Positions 43,517-52,180 of a stretch of DNA of 53,566 bases are shown here, one piece after another. Within the stretch, counting starts at the first letter, position 1. Each line of letters opens with the position of its first letter. The notes under the pieces were generated by a model, which saw only the letters and a program-made list of their open reading frames with translations, ran no database searches and was not told the origin of the DNA. Made by a program: the position numbers and the translations under genes. Location: assembly GCA_903919375.1 (NCBI GenBank), contig CAIXHZ010000015.1:1-53566 (forward strand), read 5' to 3'. This DNA comes from an uncultured Actinomycetes bacterium (GTDB lineage: Bacteria > Actinomycetota > Actinomycetes > Nanopelagicales > Nanopelagicaceae).

Positions 43517-45031
43517 TTATCGATTACCACTTCGCGTGGCGATCCCTATCAATAACTTCGTTGAACTCGATCCCGTTAAGCCACTCCCAGCCGCAGGCGT
43601 GAATATTGCTTGGACATAACTCGTGTTGTGCACGGAAGGCTTCCAACTACAGGAAGCCGTTGAGCCTGAGACAGCGATTCCTTTGCAACCAGGAATCGGG
43701 TGGCCTTGCTCGTAGAACGTGACTTTTCCAGCGGCCTGGATGGAGGCGGTCAGTACGACTGGAGTTCGAAAAGATGCAGTTGTGGCATTTCCTGGAAGAG
43801 AAAGCCCTGTTACCGTGGTGGATTTTGTTGTTCCCGAACTTGAAATGGCGCTAGCCGAAGAATCAGAAGTGGTTCGAGCCCAGACGCGAACGTCATAAGA
43901 AACGCCACCGCCGAGGCCGGAAATCGTTGCCGAAGGTGAGGCGCCGGGGCTGGTGATGCGGAATGTATTTGCCGTGGCCCAACTTCCTGTTGCCGTGGGC
44001 TTATATTGAATGACATATTCATTTGCCGTAGTTGCCGCAGGGGCAGACCATGTGAGTCCTAATGAACCCACCGTTGATATATTCACAACTAAAGATTGTG
44101 GCGTCGCAACCGCAGGCTCAGCCATCTTTCCCCATAGTTGGAATGCAAAGTTGCCTAAGCCACCGTTATATCCGTTAGAGACCGATTGATTGTAAGCCGT
44201 GTTAATGCCATTCCAAGTCGAAATATCTCCAGCTGAATTTCCGCTTAAGCCAATTCCGACTTGAGTATCACACGAGCTGGTATCGCTCTCGTTATTCCAA
44301 ATAATTCCCCATCGATGGAGTTTTCCACTGCAGGCAGAGGATCGATTAAAACCATAAATTCCATATCCCGATTGGTTGGAGAAAACAGAATTGCTGGAGT
44401 TCTGCCAGAGCGTGGAGCGAATTCCTCCAGAGGTGGGCGAAGTAGTCAGATAAATATCTGAATTTGTTTGCAATCGCGTGTACATCGACTGGGAAGAGAT
44501 ATCTTCTTTCCAAGTCCAGCCACCAAAACCATTGCTGGCGATATCACCACCGTTGGGAAGAGAACCTGCCTGAGGATTTGAAAAGACGGCAAGTACATGG
44601 GTAATCGGCAGATCGTTATAGACCGAATATTTTGCATCAGAAGTGAAATCATTGGCGATCGTGGAATTGAGCGTGCTGGTATTAGAAGTGAAATTCGATG
44701 AGCTGTAATAGAAGTTAGGACTACTTTGTATACCTTTCATCATCAGCACCCAGGAGCCATTGCTGGTTCCAGTCTGATTCATCTTGAGGTAGACCTGGGT
44801 TGCTGATCCATTGTCATAGATCCAGTAGAGACCATCAGTAGTGGTTCCATATAAGTTATAGATTTCTTGAGGAGTCATCGCAGGACAAGTAATTGAGCTC
44901 CCAATGACACACTCAGATTGTTGCGATCCGGTTGCAGACGCCGGTAGCGCCGAAAAAAAGGGAAGCGAAATGGCGAGAAGAGCAGCACACGCAATCTTGG
45001 CTAGTCGGACAGAGCCTTTGCCGTAGTGCAT
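43517..45031 (-). CDS. Secreted fibrinogen-like, Fn3 and Ig-like module protein
   Basis: A 504-residue exported protein. The signal peptide ends at ASA (31-33). The N-terminal part has GLYWIYD, QVYLKMNQTG and GSWVLMMKG, reminiscent of fibrinogen-related (FReD-like) domains, with Cys pairs around it. A fibronectin III-like domain starts near residue 312 (PQSLVVNIS). The last 99 residues (406-504) match the module of the convergent gene: VTFY, IPGC (Cys449), Cys461, WKPSVH, and a terminal Arg-x3-Arg. It starts 3 bases after the CDGSH stop. The ribosome site is weak. Role likely adhesion or carbohydrate binding, unproven. Confidence 0.78.
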   Translation of the reverse strand: MHYGKGSVRLAKIACAALLAISLPFFSALPASATGSQQSECVIGSSITCPAMTPQEIYNLYGTTTDGLYWIYDNGSATQVYLKMNQTGTSNGSWVLMMKGIQSSPNFYYSSSNFTSNTSTLNSTIANDFTSDAKYSVYNDLPITHVLAVFSNPQAGSLPNGGDIASNGFGGWTWKEDISSQSMYTRLQTNSDIYLTTSPTSGGIRSTLWQNSSNSVFSNQSGYGIYGFNRSSACSGKLHRWGIIWNNESDTSSCDTQVGIGLSGNSAGDISTWNGINTAYNQSVSNGYNGGLGNFAFQLWGKMAEPAVATPQSLVVNISTVGSLGLTWSAPAATTANEYVIQYKPTATGSWATANTFRITSPGASPSATISGLGGGVSYDVRVWARTTSDSSASAISSSGTTKSTTVTGLSLPGNATTASFRTPVVLTASIQAAGKVTFYEQGHPIPGCKGIAVSGSTASCSWKPSVHNTSYVQAIFTPAAGSGLTGSSSTKLLIGIATRSGNR

Positions 45032-45034
45032 GAC

Positions 45035-45220
45035 TTACTCGCTCTTATCCTTGTGCGAGCCGTCGCAGAATGGTTTCTCTTTTGATTTGCCACACCCGCA
45101 GAGTTTGAAATCGCTGCGGGTCTCCAGAATATTTCCATCTGCATCGACAAAGTTCGCCTCTCCCGTAAAGCGGATAGAGCCGCTTTTGGGATTGATGAAG
45201 ATCTGTGGACGCGTCGTCAT
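45035..45220 (-). CDS. CDGSH iron-sulfur domain protein
   Basis: A 61-residue protein with the CDGSH 2Fe-2S motif: Cys-x-Cys (CGCGKSKEKPFCDGSH) with the third Cys and the His as the remaining ligands. Such small proteins carry an oxidant-sensitive cluster for transfer or redox sensing. It lies 21 bases after the rpoD stop and 3 bases before the secreted protein gene on the same strand, so it may be cotranscribed with either. A CACAAT box 7 bases upstream of ATG is only weakly promoter-like. Confidence 0.88.
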   Translation of the reverse strand: MTTRPQIFINPKSGSIRFTGEANFVDADGNILETRSDFKLCGCGKSKEKPFCDGSHKDKSE

Positions 45221-45241
45221 GGCCGTTATTGTGATCGACTA

Positions 45242-46738
45242 TTAATCGAGATAATCGCGAAGCACTTGTGAACGCGATGGGTGGCGAAGCTTCGACATAG
45301 TCTTGGATTCGATCTGACGGATACGTTCACGAGTAACACCGTAGACCTTTCCAATCTCATCCAGTGTCTTAGGTTGGCCATCGGTCAGACCAAAGCGCAT
45401 CGCAACCACGCCCGCTTCTCGCTCTGACAAGGTATCCAAAACTGAGTGGAGTTGCTCTTGGAGAAGTGTGAACGAGACAGCATCAGCCGGAACAATTGCC
45501 TCAGAGTCTTCGATCAGATCTCCGAACTCAGAATCTCCTTCTTCGCCGAGTGGCGTATGAAGTGAGATTGGCTCGCGGCCGTACTTCTGAACTTCGACTA
45601 CCTTCTCGGGTGTCATATCGAGTTCTTTAGCGAGCTCTTCTGGGGTCGGTTCGCGACCGAGATCCTGAAGCATCTGGCGCTGAACGCGTGCCAACTTGTT
45701 AATGACTTCCACCATGTGGACTGGGATACGGATGGTGCGAGCTTGATCTGCCATCGCGCGAGTGATCGCCTGGCGAATCCACCAGGTCGCGTAAGTCGAG
45801 AACTTATAGCCCTTGGTGTAGTCAAACTTCTCTACTGCGCGGATAAGGCCCAAGTTTCCTTCTTGGATCAAGTCCAAGAAGAGCATGCCGCGACCGGTGT
45901 AACGCTTAGCAAGCGACACTACGAGACGGAGGTTTGCTTCGAGGAGGTGATTTTTTGCGCGCTTTCCGATCAAAACAATCTGCTCGAGCTCGCGCTTGTA
46001 TTTCTTATCGAGCTTCTTATCATTTGCCAAAAGTTCCTCGGCAAAGAGGCCCGCTTCTACTTCCAGCGAGAGCTTTACTTCGAGTTCGGCATTAAGAAGT
46101 GGGACGCGGCCGATTAGCTTGAGGTAATCCTTAACTGGGTCTGCAGTAGCTCCAGCCGTAAGAACTGTCTGCGCTGGCGCATCATCTTCTTCGGAATCTT
46201 TAATCGTAAATGCATTCTCTTCATTGGTTGATTCTTCGGCCACGTTGACAACGCGAATTTCAGATTCTTTCTCTTCTTCAATAATCTCTTTTACTTCTTC
46301 GATCAAAGATTCAACATCTTCAAGTTCGATTTCTTCGAGTTCAACTTCTTCGCCATCAATCTTGGTAACAATCGCTTTTCCGCCCTTGGTTTCGGCCGGC
46401 GCTTCCACTACAGCAGGTGCACTTGCGCCAAGTTCAGCTAAGCGACGTGCTTCAAGTTCAGCTTTTGTTGGGAAGAGCTTGCGGCCAGCGGCCTTCTTCG
46501 CTGCTGCGGCAGCCGCTTCGGCTTCGCGCGCAATTTTTAGAGCTTCGAGTTCTGCTTTAGTAGGAAAACGGCGGGGACCTGACGTTGCTTTCTTAGCAAC
46601 AGCCTTCTTCGCAGGTGCTTTCTTAGCAACTACTTTCTTAGCAGCGACTTTCTTTACTGCAGCTTTCTTAGCTACAGGCTTTGCTGCAACTTTCTTCACT
46701 GCCTTGCCGCCATTTTTGGGCGCACTAATTCCAGCCAC
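45242..46738 (-). CDS. rpoD: Primary RNA polymerase sigma factor (SigA/RpoD)
   Basis: A 498-residue housekeeping sigma factor. Region 1.2 begins about 199 ([10 protein letters not shown]), region 2 has [12 protein letters not shown] and [12 protein letters not shown], and region 4 has [10 protein letters not shown]. The first 50 residues are a Lys/Ala/Val tract rich in KKA units; then FPTKAELEA occurs twice (58-66 and 89-97), followed by an acidic stretch (130-165). Such long tails are known in Actinobacteria, but the doubled motif is notable. It starts at GTG with AAAGGA upstream. It presumably reads the TAnnnT boxes seen here. Confidence 0.96.
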   Translation of the reverse strand: MAGISAPKNGGKAVKKVAAKPVAKKAAVKKVAAKKVVAKKAPAKKAVAKKATSGPRRFPTKAELEALKIAREAEAAAAAAKKAAGRKLFPTKAELEARRLAELGASAPAVVEAPAETKGGKAIVTKIDGEEVELEEIELEDVESLIEEVKEIIEEEKESEIRVVNVAEESTNEENAFTIKDSEEDDAPAQTVLTAGATADPVKDYLKLIGRVPLLNAELEVKLSLEVEAGLFAEELLANDKKLDKKYKRELEQIVLIGKRAKNHLLEANLRLVVSLAKRYTGRGMLFLDLIQEGNLGLIRAVEKFDYTKGYKFSTYATWWIRQAITRAMADQARTIRIPVHMVEVINKLARVQRQMLQDLGREPTPEELAKELDMTPEKVVEVQKYGREPISLHTPLGEEGDSEFGDLIEDSEAIVPADAVSFTLLQEQLHSVLDTLSEREAGVVAMRFGLTDGQPKTLDEIGKVYGVTRERIRQIESKTMSKLRHPSRSQVLRDYLD

Positions 46739-46887
46739 AGAACATCCTTTGGTTTGTCTGGCCTATCTTCGGACCAGGGAAACTTGCTTGGCTATATTAT
46801 AATTTGTCCACAGGCCACTTTGCACATCCAAACACTCCCAAAGTGGCGCCCGATCCCTCAATCTCACCTTGAGGGCGCCTGGAAAAG
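46739..46887 (-). promoter_or_regulatory. rpoD promoter and metX-rpoD intergenic structures
   Basis: On minus, a perfect TATAAT lies at 46796-46801, about 60 bases before the rpoD GTG, giving a leader with an AAAGGA site. Further up, a 9-bp inverted repeat GCCACTTTG/CAAAGTGGC (46814-46847) overlaps by three bases a second hairpin at 46845-46879, so the two may exclude each other. No clear -35 box was found. Confidence 0.6.
46845..46879 (-). terminator. Terminator-like hairpin after metX
   Basis: GGCGCC ends at both sides (46845-46850 and 46874-46879) flank a CCCTCAA/TTGAGGG stem with a 7-base loop. It lies 8 bases after the metX stop and may end the metY-metX transcript. No long T-run follows on minus. 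Confidence 0.5.
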
Positions 46888-47994
46888 TTATTTCCGGTGG
46901 TTCAACCCAATCTCAATCGCTCTCCGTAGGGTTTTTCCTACCTCTTCGACCTCAATCAAGAAGCCGTCATGGCCAAAGGGCGAGGAAATCGTCACCAGGG
47001 GCTGCGCGGTAGGCGTGAGCTCCACAATCTCCTCCTGTAGGCGAGGCCAGAAGAGGCGATCAGAGTCGATTGAAATGACGATGACCGGGATGGTGATCGT
47101 GGCTAGCGCGGCTGCCACTCCCCCTCGACCTCGACCAACGTCATGCGAATTCATAGCCTCGGTGAGGACGATGTAGGTATTGGCATCAAAGCGTTTGGCT
47201 AACTTGTTGGCCTGATGATCTAAATAGGACTCCACGGCATAGCGACCAGTTTCATCACCTTGAAGTTCGCGACCAAAGCGAACATCCATCTCGGTTTCGG
47301 TGCGGTAGGTCAAGTGCGCTATTCGGCGGGCGATGCCCATGCCCTCGAGAGGCCCATGTTCCTTGTCATAGTAGTCGCCGCCATGAAAATCTTCATCGAC
47401 TTTGATGGCGCGAATCTGGATCGAAGCTGAACCGATCTGATCGCCTGTTGCTACTGCCGAGGATCCAATGGTGCAGATAGCAGCCACGCGATCAGGATGC
47501 TGGATTGCCCACTCGAGCGAGCGCATTCCACCCAGAGATGGCCCGACCGAGAGAATGTATCTCTTAATTCCAAGCAAATCTGTGAGAGCTAATTCAGCTG
47601 CCACCATGTCTCGAATATTGACTGACGGAAACCTGGCGCCCCATCGCTTACCATCTGGCGCCAATGAGGACGGACCGGTGCTGCCTTGGCAGCCGCCAAA
47701 CACATTGGGGCAGATGATGAAATATTTATCTGAATCCAAAGGAAGTCCCGGGCCGACAATAGACGGCCACCACCCTGGAACATCAGACCAGCCAGTCATC
47801 GCATGGTTAACGAGGATCGCATTATCGCGAGCTTCATTGAGAGTTCCCCATGTTTGATAAGCAATGGTGACGCTAGGAAGTATCTCTCCCGATTCAAGTT
47901 CGAGATCCCCGATGCTGAGAAATTGCCGATCCTCCGGTGCATGGCTCTCTAGCCAGGCACCGGTAACACAGTGATCAGATGTAGGAGTTCTCAT
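46888..47994 (-). CDS. metX: Homoserine O-acetyltransferase
   Basis: A 368-residue alpha/beta-hydrolase-fold acyltransferase that makes O-acetylhomoserine for the transsulfhydrylation route. It has LVNHAMTGWSD (61-71), PNVFGGCQGSTGP (96-108), the nucleophile Ser153 in GPSLGGMRSLEWA, and an acid near IDSDRLFW and His in FGHDGF. It follows metY by 32 bases on the same strand, so both are controlled by the SAM-IV riboswitch. Acetyl versus succinyl use was not tested by residue analysis. Confidence 0.93.
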   Translation of the reverse strand: MRTPTSDHCVTGAWLESHAPEDRQFLSIGDLELESGEILPSVTIAYQTWGTLNEARDNAILVNHAMTGWSDVPGWWPSIVGPGLPLDSDKYFIICPNVFGGCQGSTGPSSLAPDGKRWGARFPSVNIRDMVAAELALTDLLGIKRYILSVGPSLGGMRSLEWAIQHPDRVAAICTIGSSAVATGDQIGSASIQIRAIKVDEDFHGGDYYDKEHGPLEGMGIARRIAHLTYRTETEMDVRFGRELQGDETGRYAVESYLDHQANKLAKRFDANTYIVLTEAMNSHDVGRGRGGVAAALATITIPVIVISIDSDRLFWPRLQEEIVELTPTAQPLVTISSPFGHDGFLIEVEEVGKTLRRAIEIGLNHRK

Positions 47995-48026
47995 ATCGGT
48001 TTGGCTTTACCCTTATTTGCTCCGGG

Positions 48027-49346
48027 CTACTTGGCCGCAGCAAATCCACCTTCGATATCGGCCTTGATGTCGTCGATATTTTCTAGACCCACGGAGAGAC
48101 GAATCAAACCGGGTGTCACGCCAGCAGTTAACTGCTCCTGCGCGTTGAGCTGTGAGTGAGTGGTCGAAGCCGGGTGAATAACGAGTGATCGCACATCTCC
48201 GATATTAGCGACATGGGAGTGCAAGACCAGACCTTCAACGAACTTCTTGCCCGCTTCAATTCCGCCCTTGATTTCGAAGGAGAGCACCGAGCCGCTGCCC
48301 TTAGGAGAATATTTCTGCGCCAAGGCATGCCATGGCGAGGAAGGAAGTGAGGCGTAGTTGACCTTCTCCACTTGTGGGTGGGCTTCCAGCCACTTAGCCA
48401 AGCTTTGCGCATTGGAAATATGGCGTTCAATGCGAAGCGAGAGCGTCTCAAGTCCCTGCGCCAAAAGCCAAGCGTTGAAGGGGCTGACTGCTGCGCCAGT
48501 ATCGCGGAGCAATGTGAGGCGAATTTTGAAGATGTAGGACAAGTTCGCGCCAAAGGCCGAGCCAACTCCTAGAGCTTGTGCGTAGACCAAACCGTGATAG
48601 CTAGGGTCTGGCTCATTAAAGCCAGGGAATGTTGCGGGATATTTAGCGAAGTCGAAGTTTCCGGAGTCGACGATTGCACCGACCACTGCATTTCCATGGC
48701 CAGAGAGAAACTTCGTAGCTGAGTGAACGACTACATCAGCGCCGTGTTCGATCGGACGGATTAGGAATGGTGTTGCCACGGTGTTATCGACGATCAATGG
48801 CACGCCAACTTCGTGGGCAACTTTTGCCACCGCTGCGATATCCAAAATTTCGTTCTTTGGATTTGCAATAGTTTCGCCAAAGAAAGCTTTGGTGTTGGGG
48901 CGAACCGCCTTCTTCCACGATTCTGGATCACTGGGATCTTCAACAAAGGTGACGTCGATACCGAACTTCTTCAAGGTGTAATGGAAGAGGTTGTAGGTGC
49001 CGCCATAGAGACTTGGGCTAGAGACAATATGGTCACCCGCTTCTGCAACATTTTGAATTGCATATGTTGTCGCCGCAGAACCAGATGCAAGGAGCAGCGC
49101 CGCTACCCCGCCTTCGAGTGAAGCTATGCGTTGCTCAACTGCATCTTGGGTCGGATTCATCAAGCGGGTGTAGATATTGCCGAGTTCGGCTAAACCAAAG
49201 AGATCGGCGGCATGCTTGGTATCCCGGAATTGATAGGCCGTGGTTTGGTAGAGCGGAAGTGCCCGCGCACCTGTTGTTGGATCCGGAACTTGACCGGCGT
49301 GGACTTGTCGAGTTTCAAAAGCTGCTTTTGTTAGATCAAATGACAT
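48027..49346 (-). CDS. metY: O-acetylhomoserine sulfhydrylase
   Basis: A 439-residue Cys/Met metabolism PLP enzyme that forms homocysteine from O-acetylhomoserine and sulfide. The PLP lysine is Lys212 in HSATKFLSGHG, and IPSPSLYGGTYNL-like SSPSLYGGTYN precedes it. The start at 49346 is firm: GGGAGG lies 6 bases upstream, and the longer frame runs through the riboswitch. It leads metY-metX and its leader holds a SAM-IV aptamer, so methionine supply is held down when SAM is high. Confidence 0.94.
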   Translation of the reverse strand: MSFDLTKAAFETRQVHAGQVPDPTTGARALPLYQTTAYQFRDTKHAADLFGLAELGNIYTRLMNPTQDAVEQRIASLEGGVAALLLASGSAATTYAIQNVAEAGDHIVSSPSLYGGTYNLFHYTLKKFGIDVTFVEDPSDPESWKKAVRPNTKAFFGETIANPKNEILDIAAVAKVAHEVGVPLIVDNTVATPFLIRPIEHGADVVVHSATKFLSGHGNAVVGAIVDSGNFDFAKYPATFPGFNEPDPSYHGLVYAQALGVGSAFGANLSYIFKIRLTLLRDTGAAVSPFNAWLLAQGLETLSLRIERHISNAQSLAKWLEAHPQVEKVNYASLPSSPWHALAQKYSPKGSGSVLSFEIKGGIEAGKKFVEGLVLHSHVANIGDVRSLVIHPASTTHSQLNAQEQLTAGVTPGLIRLSVGLENIDDIKADIEGGFAAAK

Positions 49347-49378
49347 GAGTAACCTCCCAGAAAATAAGGGGGCCATAG

Positions 49379-49409
49379 AAAAATGCCGAAAGCCGAGGTG
49401 GAAACGGCA
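49379..49409 (-). terminator. Riboswitch expression-platform hairpin
   Basis: On minus, TGCCG and CGGCA (49384-49388 and 49405-49409 on plus) form a stem followed by five T (49379-49383). It lies after the aptamer and 32 bases before the metY ATG. When the aptamer holds SAM this hairpin would stop transcription; the alternative fold that frees it was not worked out. Confidence 0.55.
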
Positions 49410-49418
49410 ATTTCGTAG

Positions 49419-49532
49419 GACCCGCGCTTGCTGATTGCACTGTGCAATCAACCTGGTCTTCACCCGAAGCACCCCACCGCGGTGGAGGGTTGCCGTCCAG
49501 TAAGTCGGGGCTAAAACCTGGAACTCGTGACC
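49419..49532 (-). ncRNA. SAM-IV riboswitch aptamer upstream of metY
   Basis: On minus the leader opens GGTCACGAG and contains ACGGCAACCCTCCACCGCGG followed by GGGGTGC, then CGGGTGAAGACCAGG, and ends GCAAGCGCGGGTC. These match the core and closing helix of the actinobacterial SAM-IV class, which binds S-adenosylmethionine. A TAGTAT box (49540-49545) would start the RNA about at its first base. It lies just after the nadE stop. Assigned by recall of the class consensus; a covariance search would confirm it. Confidence 0.88.
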
Positions 49533-49539
49533 GAGACAA

Positions 49540-49545
49540 ATACTA
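49540..49545 (-). promoter_or_regulatory. -10 box of the metY riboswitch transcript
   Basis: TAGTAT on minus, ending about 7 bases before the aptamer's first pairing base, 5 bases after the nadE stop. A clear -35 box was not seen. Confidence 0.5.
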
Positions 49546-49550
49546 AAGGA

Positions 49551-51266
49551 TCATTCCTTTTCGCGCCAGCCTGATGTGATGGGCAAGCGGCGATCTTTTC
49601 CAAATGCTCGACTGGAGATCTTTGTTCCTGGTGGGTATTGGCGGCGCTTATATTCAGCAGCGTCGACCTTGCGAATGATTTGCATTGCCACTTCTTTATC
49701 AAAGCCAGCGGCGAGAACTCCGGCAAGCCCCAGATCCTCTTCGATATAAATATGCAGAATTTGATCAAGAAGTTGGTAATCCGGAAGTGAGTCAGAATCT
49801 TTTTGGCCGGGGTGCAATTCTGCACTCGGCTCTTTCTCAATAGAGGAGACCGGAATCGGTGGCAAGCCACCTTCGGAAATAGCGCGAGCATTGCGCCAGC
49901 GAGCTAGTGCCCAGACTTCGACTTTGAGAAGGTCTTTGATGGGCGCATATCCTCCGACTGCATCGCCGTAGAGTGTGGAGTAACCAACGGCCAATTCTGA
50001 TTTATTGCCAGTAGCTAAAACTAGATGGCCCTCTTGGTTGGAAAGACCCATCAACGTTGTACCGCGAACTCGCGCCTGTACATTTTCTTCGGCGAGGCCG
50101 GTAAGTCCCAAATTGTCGAGAAAGCTTGCGACCATCGGCTCAATCGAAATTACGCGATAATTCAAGCCAATTGCCTGCGCCAATTCTTTGGCATCTGTCA
50201 GCGAGTGATCAGAGGAGTATCGACTGGGTAGACCAACGCCAAATACTCGATGCGCACCAATCGCATCGGCTGCGATCGCAGCAACCAGTGCTGAATCAAT
50301 TCCACCGGATAGCCCCAATAGGACGCTAGGGAACTTATTCTTTTCGACATAGTCGCGCAGGCCATATACAAGTGCTAGCCAGGTTTGCTCGAGCTCGTCA
50401 TATCGCCTGGCCACGCCAGGGGTAAGCAGTTTGTAAGCAGCGACTGACTCTTCAGAGATTACAAGGTCGGGTTGACTTGTGCCCTTCATCGCCGAAATAT
50501 CGACCAACATGAGTCCGTCGTGGAATTGCGGCGCCCGAGCAAGTACCTCGCCTTGAGCATTAACAACAATGCTGTCGCCATCGAAAACTAAATCATCTTG
50601 CGCGCCGGTCATATTTACATAAACAAGGGGGGCTCCAATTTCACGGGCGCGAGTTTTGACAAGCGCCAATCGGAGATCATTTTTATTTCGCTCAAAGGGG
50701 CTGCCATTAGGGACTAATACCAAACCAGGATTGCGAGCAGCCAATTGCGCAACCGGACCTTCCGATCTCCAAATATCTTCGCAGATGGCAAATCCAATAT
50801 CTACGCCATGAAAGCGAACGACCAATGACTTATTTCCTGGCACAAAATTTCGGAACTCATCAAAAACGCCGTAGTTGGGGAGATGGTGTTTGATGTAGGT
50901 GGCAACAACTTGCCCACGATGAATAAGTGCGATTGCGTTTTGAGGCTTGTGAGTTTCACTCTCCTCGAGGTAGCCAACGACAACCAAGATTTCGCCGAAG
51001 TGTGTAGCGGCCAATGTGGCAGCTAGCTCACCAACGGCTTGGCGGCTGGCGCTGCGAAAACTCGCTCGCAGAGCGAGATCCTCAACGGGGTAGCCAGTAA
51101 TGGTCATCTCAGGAAAGAGTGCGATATGCACGCCTTGATCGGCGAGCTTTTCAACGCTGCTGAGGACAAGTGCTGTATTTGCGGTTAAATCGCCTACGGT
51201 CGTGTTGACCTGCGCAAGGGCAACCCGCATGGTGGTGAACTCTCGAGTGACCTCGCCGCTAGCCAT
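49551..51266 (-). CDS. nadE: Glutamine-dependent NAD+ synthase
   Basis: A 571-residue two-domain enzyme. The N-terminal nitrilase-type glutaminase carries Glu53 (FPEMTITGYP), Lys126 (YIKHHLP) and Cys162 (AICEDIW); the C-terminal synthetase has the PP-loop SGGIDS at 320-325. It amidates deamido-NAD using glutamine. Start at 51266 is preferred since TAGGCT lies exactly 6 bases upstream, though the first 12 residues precede the conserved start of the domain (MRVALAQV) and a start at 51230 is possible. Confidence 0.95.
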   Translation of the reverse strand: MASGEVTREFTTMRVALAQVNTTVGDLTANTALVLSSVEKLADQGVHIALFPEMTITGYPVEDLALRASFRSASRQAVGELAATLAATHFGEILVVVGYLEESETHKPQNAIALIHRGQVVATYIKHHLPNYGVFDEFRNFVPGNKSLVVRFHGVDIGFAICEDIWRSEGPVAQLAARNPGLVLVPNGSPFERNKNDLRLALVKTRAREIGAPLVYVNMTGAQDDLVFDGDSIVVNAQGEVLARAPQFHDGLMLVDISAMKGTSQPDLVISEESVAAYKLLTPGVARRYDELEQTWLALVYGLRDYVEKNKFPSVLLGLSGGIDSALVAAIAADAIGAHRVFGVGLPSRYSSDHSLTDAKELAQAIGLNYRVISIEPMVASFLDNLGLTGLAEENVQARVRGTTLMGLSNQEGHLVLATGNKSELAVGYSTLYGDAVGGYAPIKDLLKVEVWALARWRNARAISEGGLPPIPVSSIEKEPSAELHPGQKDSDSLPDYQLLDQILHIYIEEDLGLAGVLAAGFDKEVAMQIIRKVDAAEYKRRQYPPGTKISSRAFGKDRRLPITSGWREKE

Positions 51267-51362
51267 ATGACGAGCCTACGCTAAACTCAATCTCACCACT
51301 CACATGGACCAGGGACCCAATTGGGCCTTGAGTAGCCATGGTTAACGGGAAGAGGTTCTCTC
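51267..51362. promoter_or_regulatory. Divergent promoters of nadE and panB
   Basis: On minus, TAGGCT (51273-51278) is 6 bases before the nadE ATG. On plus, TAAACT (51282-51287) is a candidate -10 giving panB a leader of about 70 bases that contains a CCCAATTGGG inverted repeat, and GAGG before its ATG. The assignment on the plus side is weaker. Confidence 0.5.
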
Positions 51363-52157
51363 ATGAGCCGCATCAGTATTAGTGATCTCGCTGCCAAAAA
51401 GCGCACCGGCGAGAAATGGTCAATGCTCACCTGCTACGAGCAGATGACTGCCGGAATCTTCGATGAAGCAGGAATCCCAGTTCTACTTGTCGGCGATAGC
51501 GCCGGCAATAACTTTCTTGGGGAAGAGAACACCATCCCCGTAACGGTCGATGAATTGCTCATGCTCACCACAGCGGTTGTGAAATCCTCCGCCCGTGCGA
51601 TGGTCGTGGCGGATTTCCCCTTCGGTTCCTACGAAGCCTCTCCCGAACAGGCGCTCGCCACTGGAATTAGATTCTTCAAAGAGGCAAAGGCTCACGCCAT
51701 CAAATTGGAGGGTGGGGCGCGGGTCGTTCCACAAATTATGCGCCTGATTGAATCTGGAATTCCCGTCATGGGCCACCTGGGTCTGACCCCACAATCCGTC
51801 CATGCGCTGGGCGGATTTAAAGTACAAGGCCGTGGAGCTGATGGAGAACGCATCAAGCAAGATGCTCGAGCTCTCCAAGCTGCTGGCGTCTTTGCCATAG
51901 TCCTCGAACTTGTTCCTGAAACACTGGCCAAAGAAATTGCCGAAGAACTCACCATTCCGATTATCGGAATTGGCGCTGGTAAATACTGCGATGCGCAGGT
52001 AATCGTCTGGACCGACTTGATGGGGCTCACGGTTGGTGCGCCGAAGTTGGCTAAGGCTTACCGAAATCTTCGTACCGAAATGATCGCTGCCGCTAAAGAA
52101 TGGTCGACTGATGTCGCCACTGGCGAATTTCCCGGGCCGGACCAAACATTTCATTAA
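51363..52157 (+). CDS. panB: 3-methyl-2-oxobutanoate hydroxymethyltransferase
   Basis: A 264-residue ketopantoate synthase that uses methylenetetrahydrofolate in the first step of pantothenate/CoA synthesis. Motifs include MLTCYEQMTAGIFDEAG, VGDSAGN, ADFPFGSYE, KLEGG and IGIGAG. GAGG lies about 7 bases before the ATG, unlike its leaderless neighbours. A 223-codon antisense frame here is a shadow. An MFS gene with its own promoter follows 23 bases later. Confidence 0.95.
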   Translation: MSRISISDLAAKKRTGEKWSMLTCYEQMTAGIFDEAGIPVLLVGDSAGNNFLGEENTIPVTVDELLMLTTAVVKSSARAMVVADFPFGSYEASPEQALATGIRFFKEAKAHAIKLEGGARVVPQIMRLIESGIPVMGHLGLTPQSVHALGGFKVQGRGADGERIKQDARALQAAGVFAIVLELVPETLAKEIAEELTIPIIGIGAGKYCDAQVIVWTDLMGLTVGAPKLAKAYRNLRTEMIAAAKEWSTDVATGEFPGPDQTFH

Positions 52158-52168
52158 TCGCTACGCAC

Positions 52169-52180
52169 TAAGATCCCTCC
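52169..52180 (+). promoter_or_regulatory. Leaderless-type promoter of the MFS transporter
   Basis: TAAGAT at 52169-52174 is followed by 6 bases (CCCTCC) and the ATG at 52181. No usable ribosome site is present. Confidence 0.55.

Noticed and set aside
46224-46802. 192-codon plus-strand frame rich in Ser and Ala
   Set aside because: Mirror image of the Lys/Ala/Glu-rich tail of rpoD on the other strand; no ribosome site or independent features.
49347-49472. N-terminal extension of metY
   Set aside because: It translates the SAM-IV aptamer; the GGGAGG site fixes the start at 49346.
51483-52154. 223-codon frame antisense to panB
   Set aside because: Panb on the other strand is unmistakable; this is its shadow.
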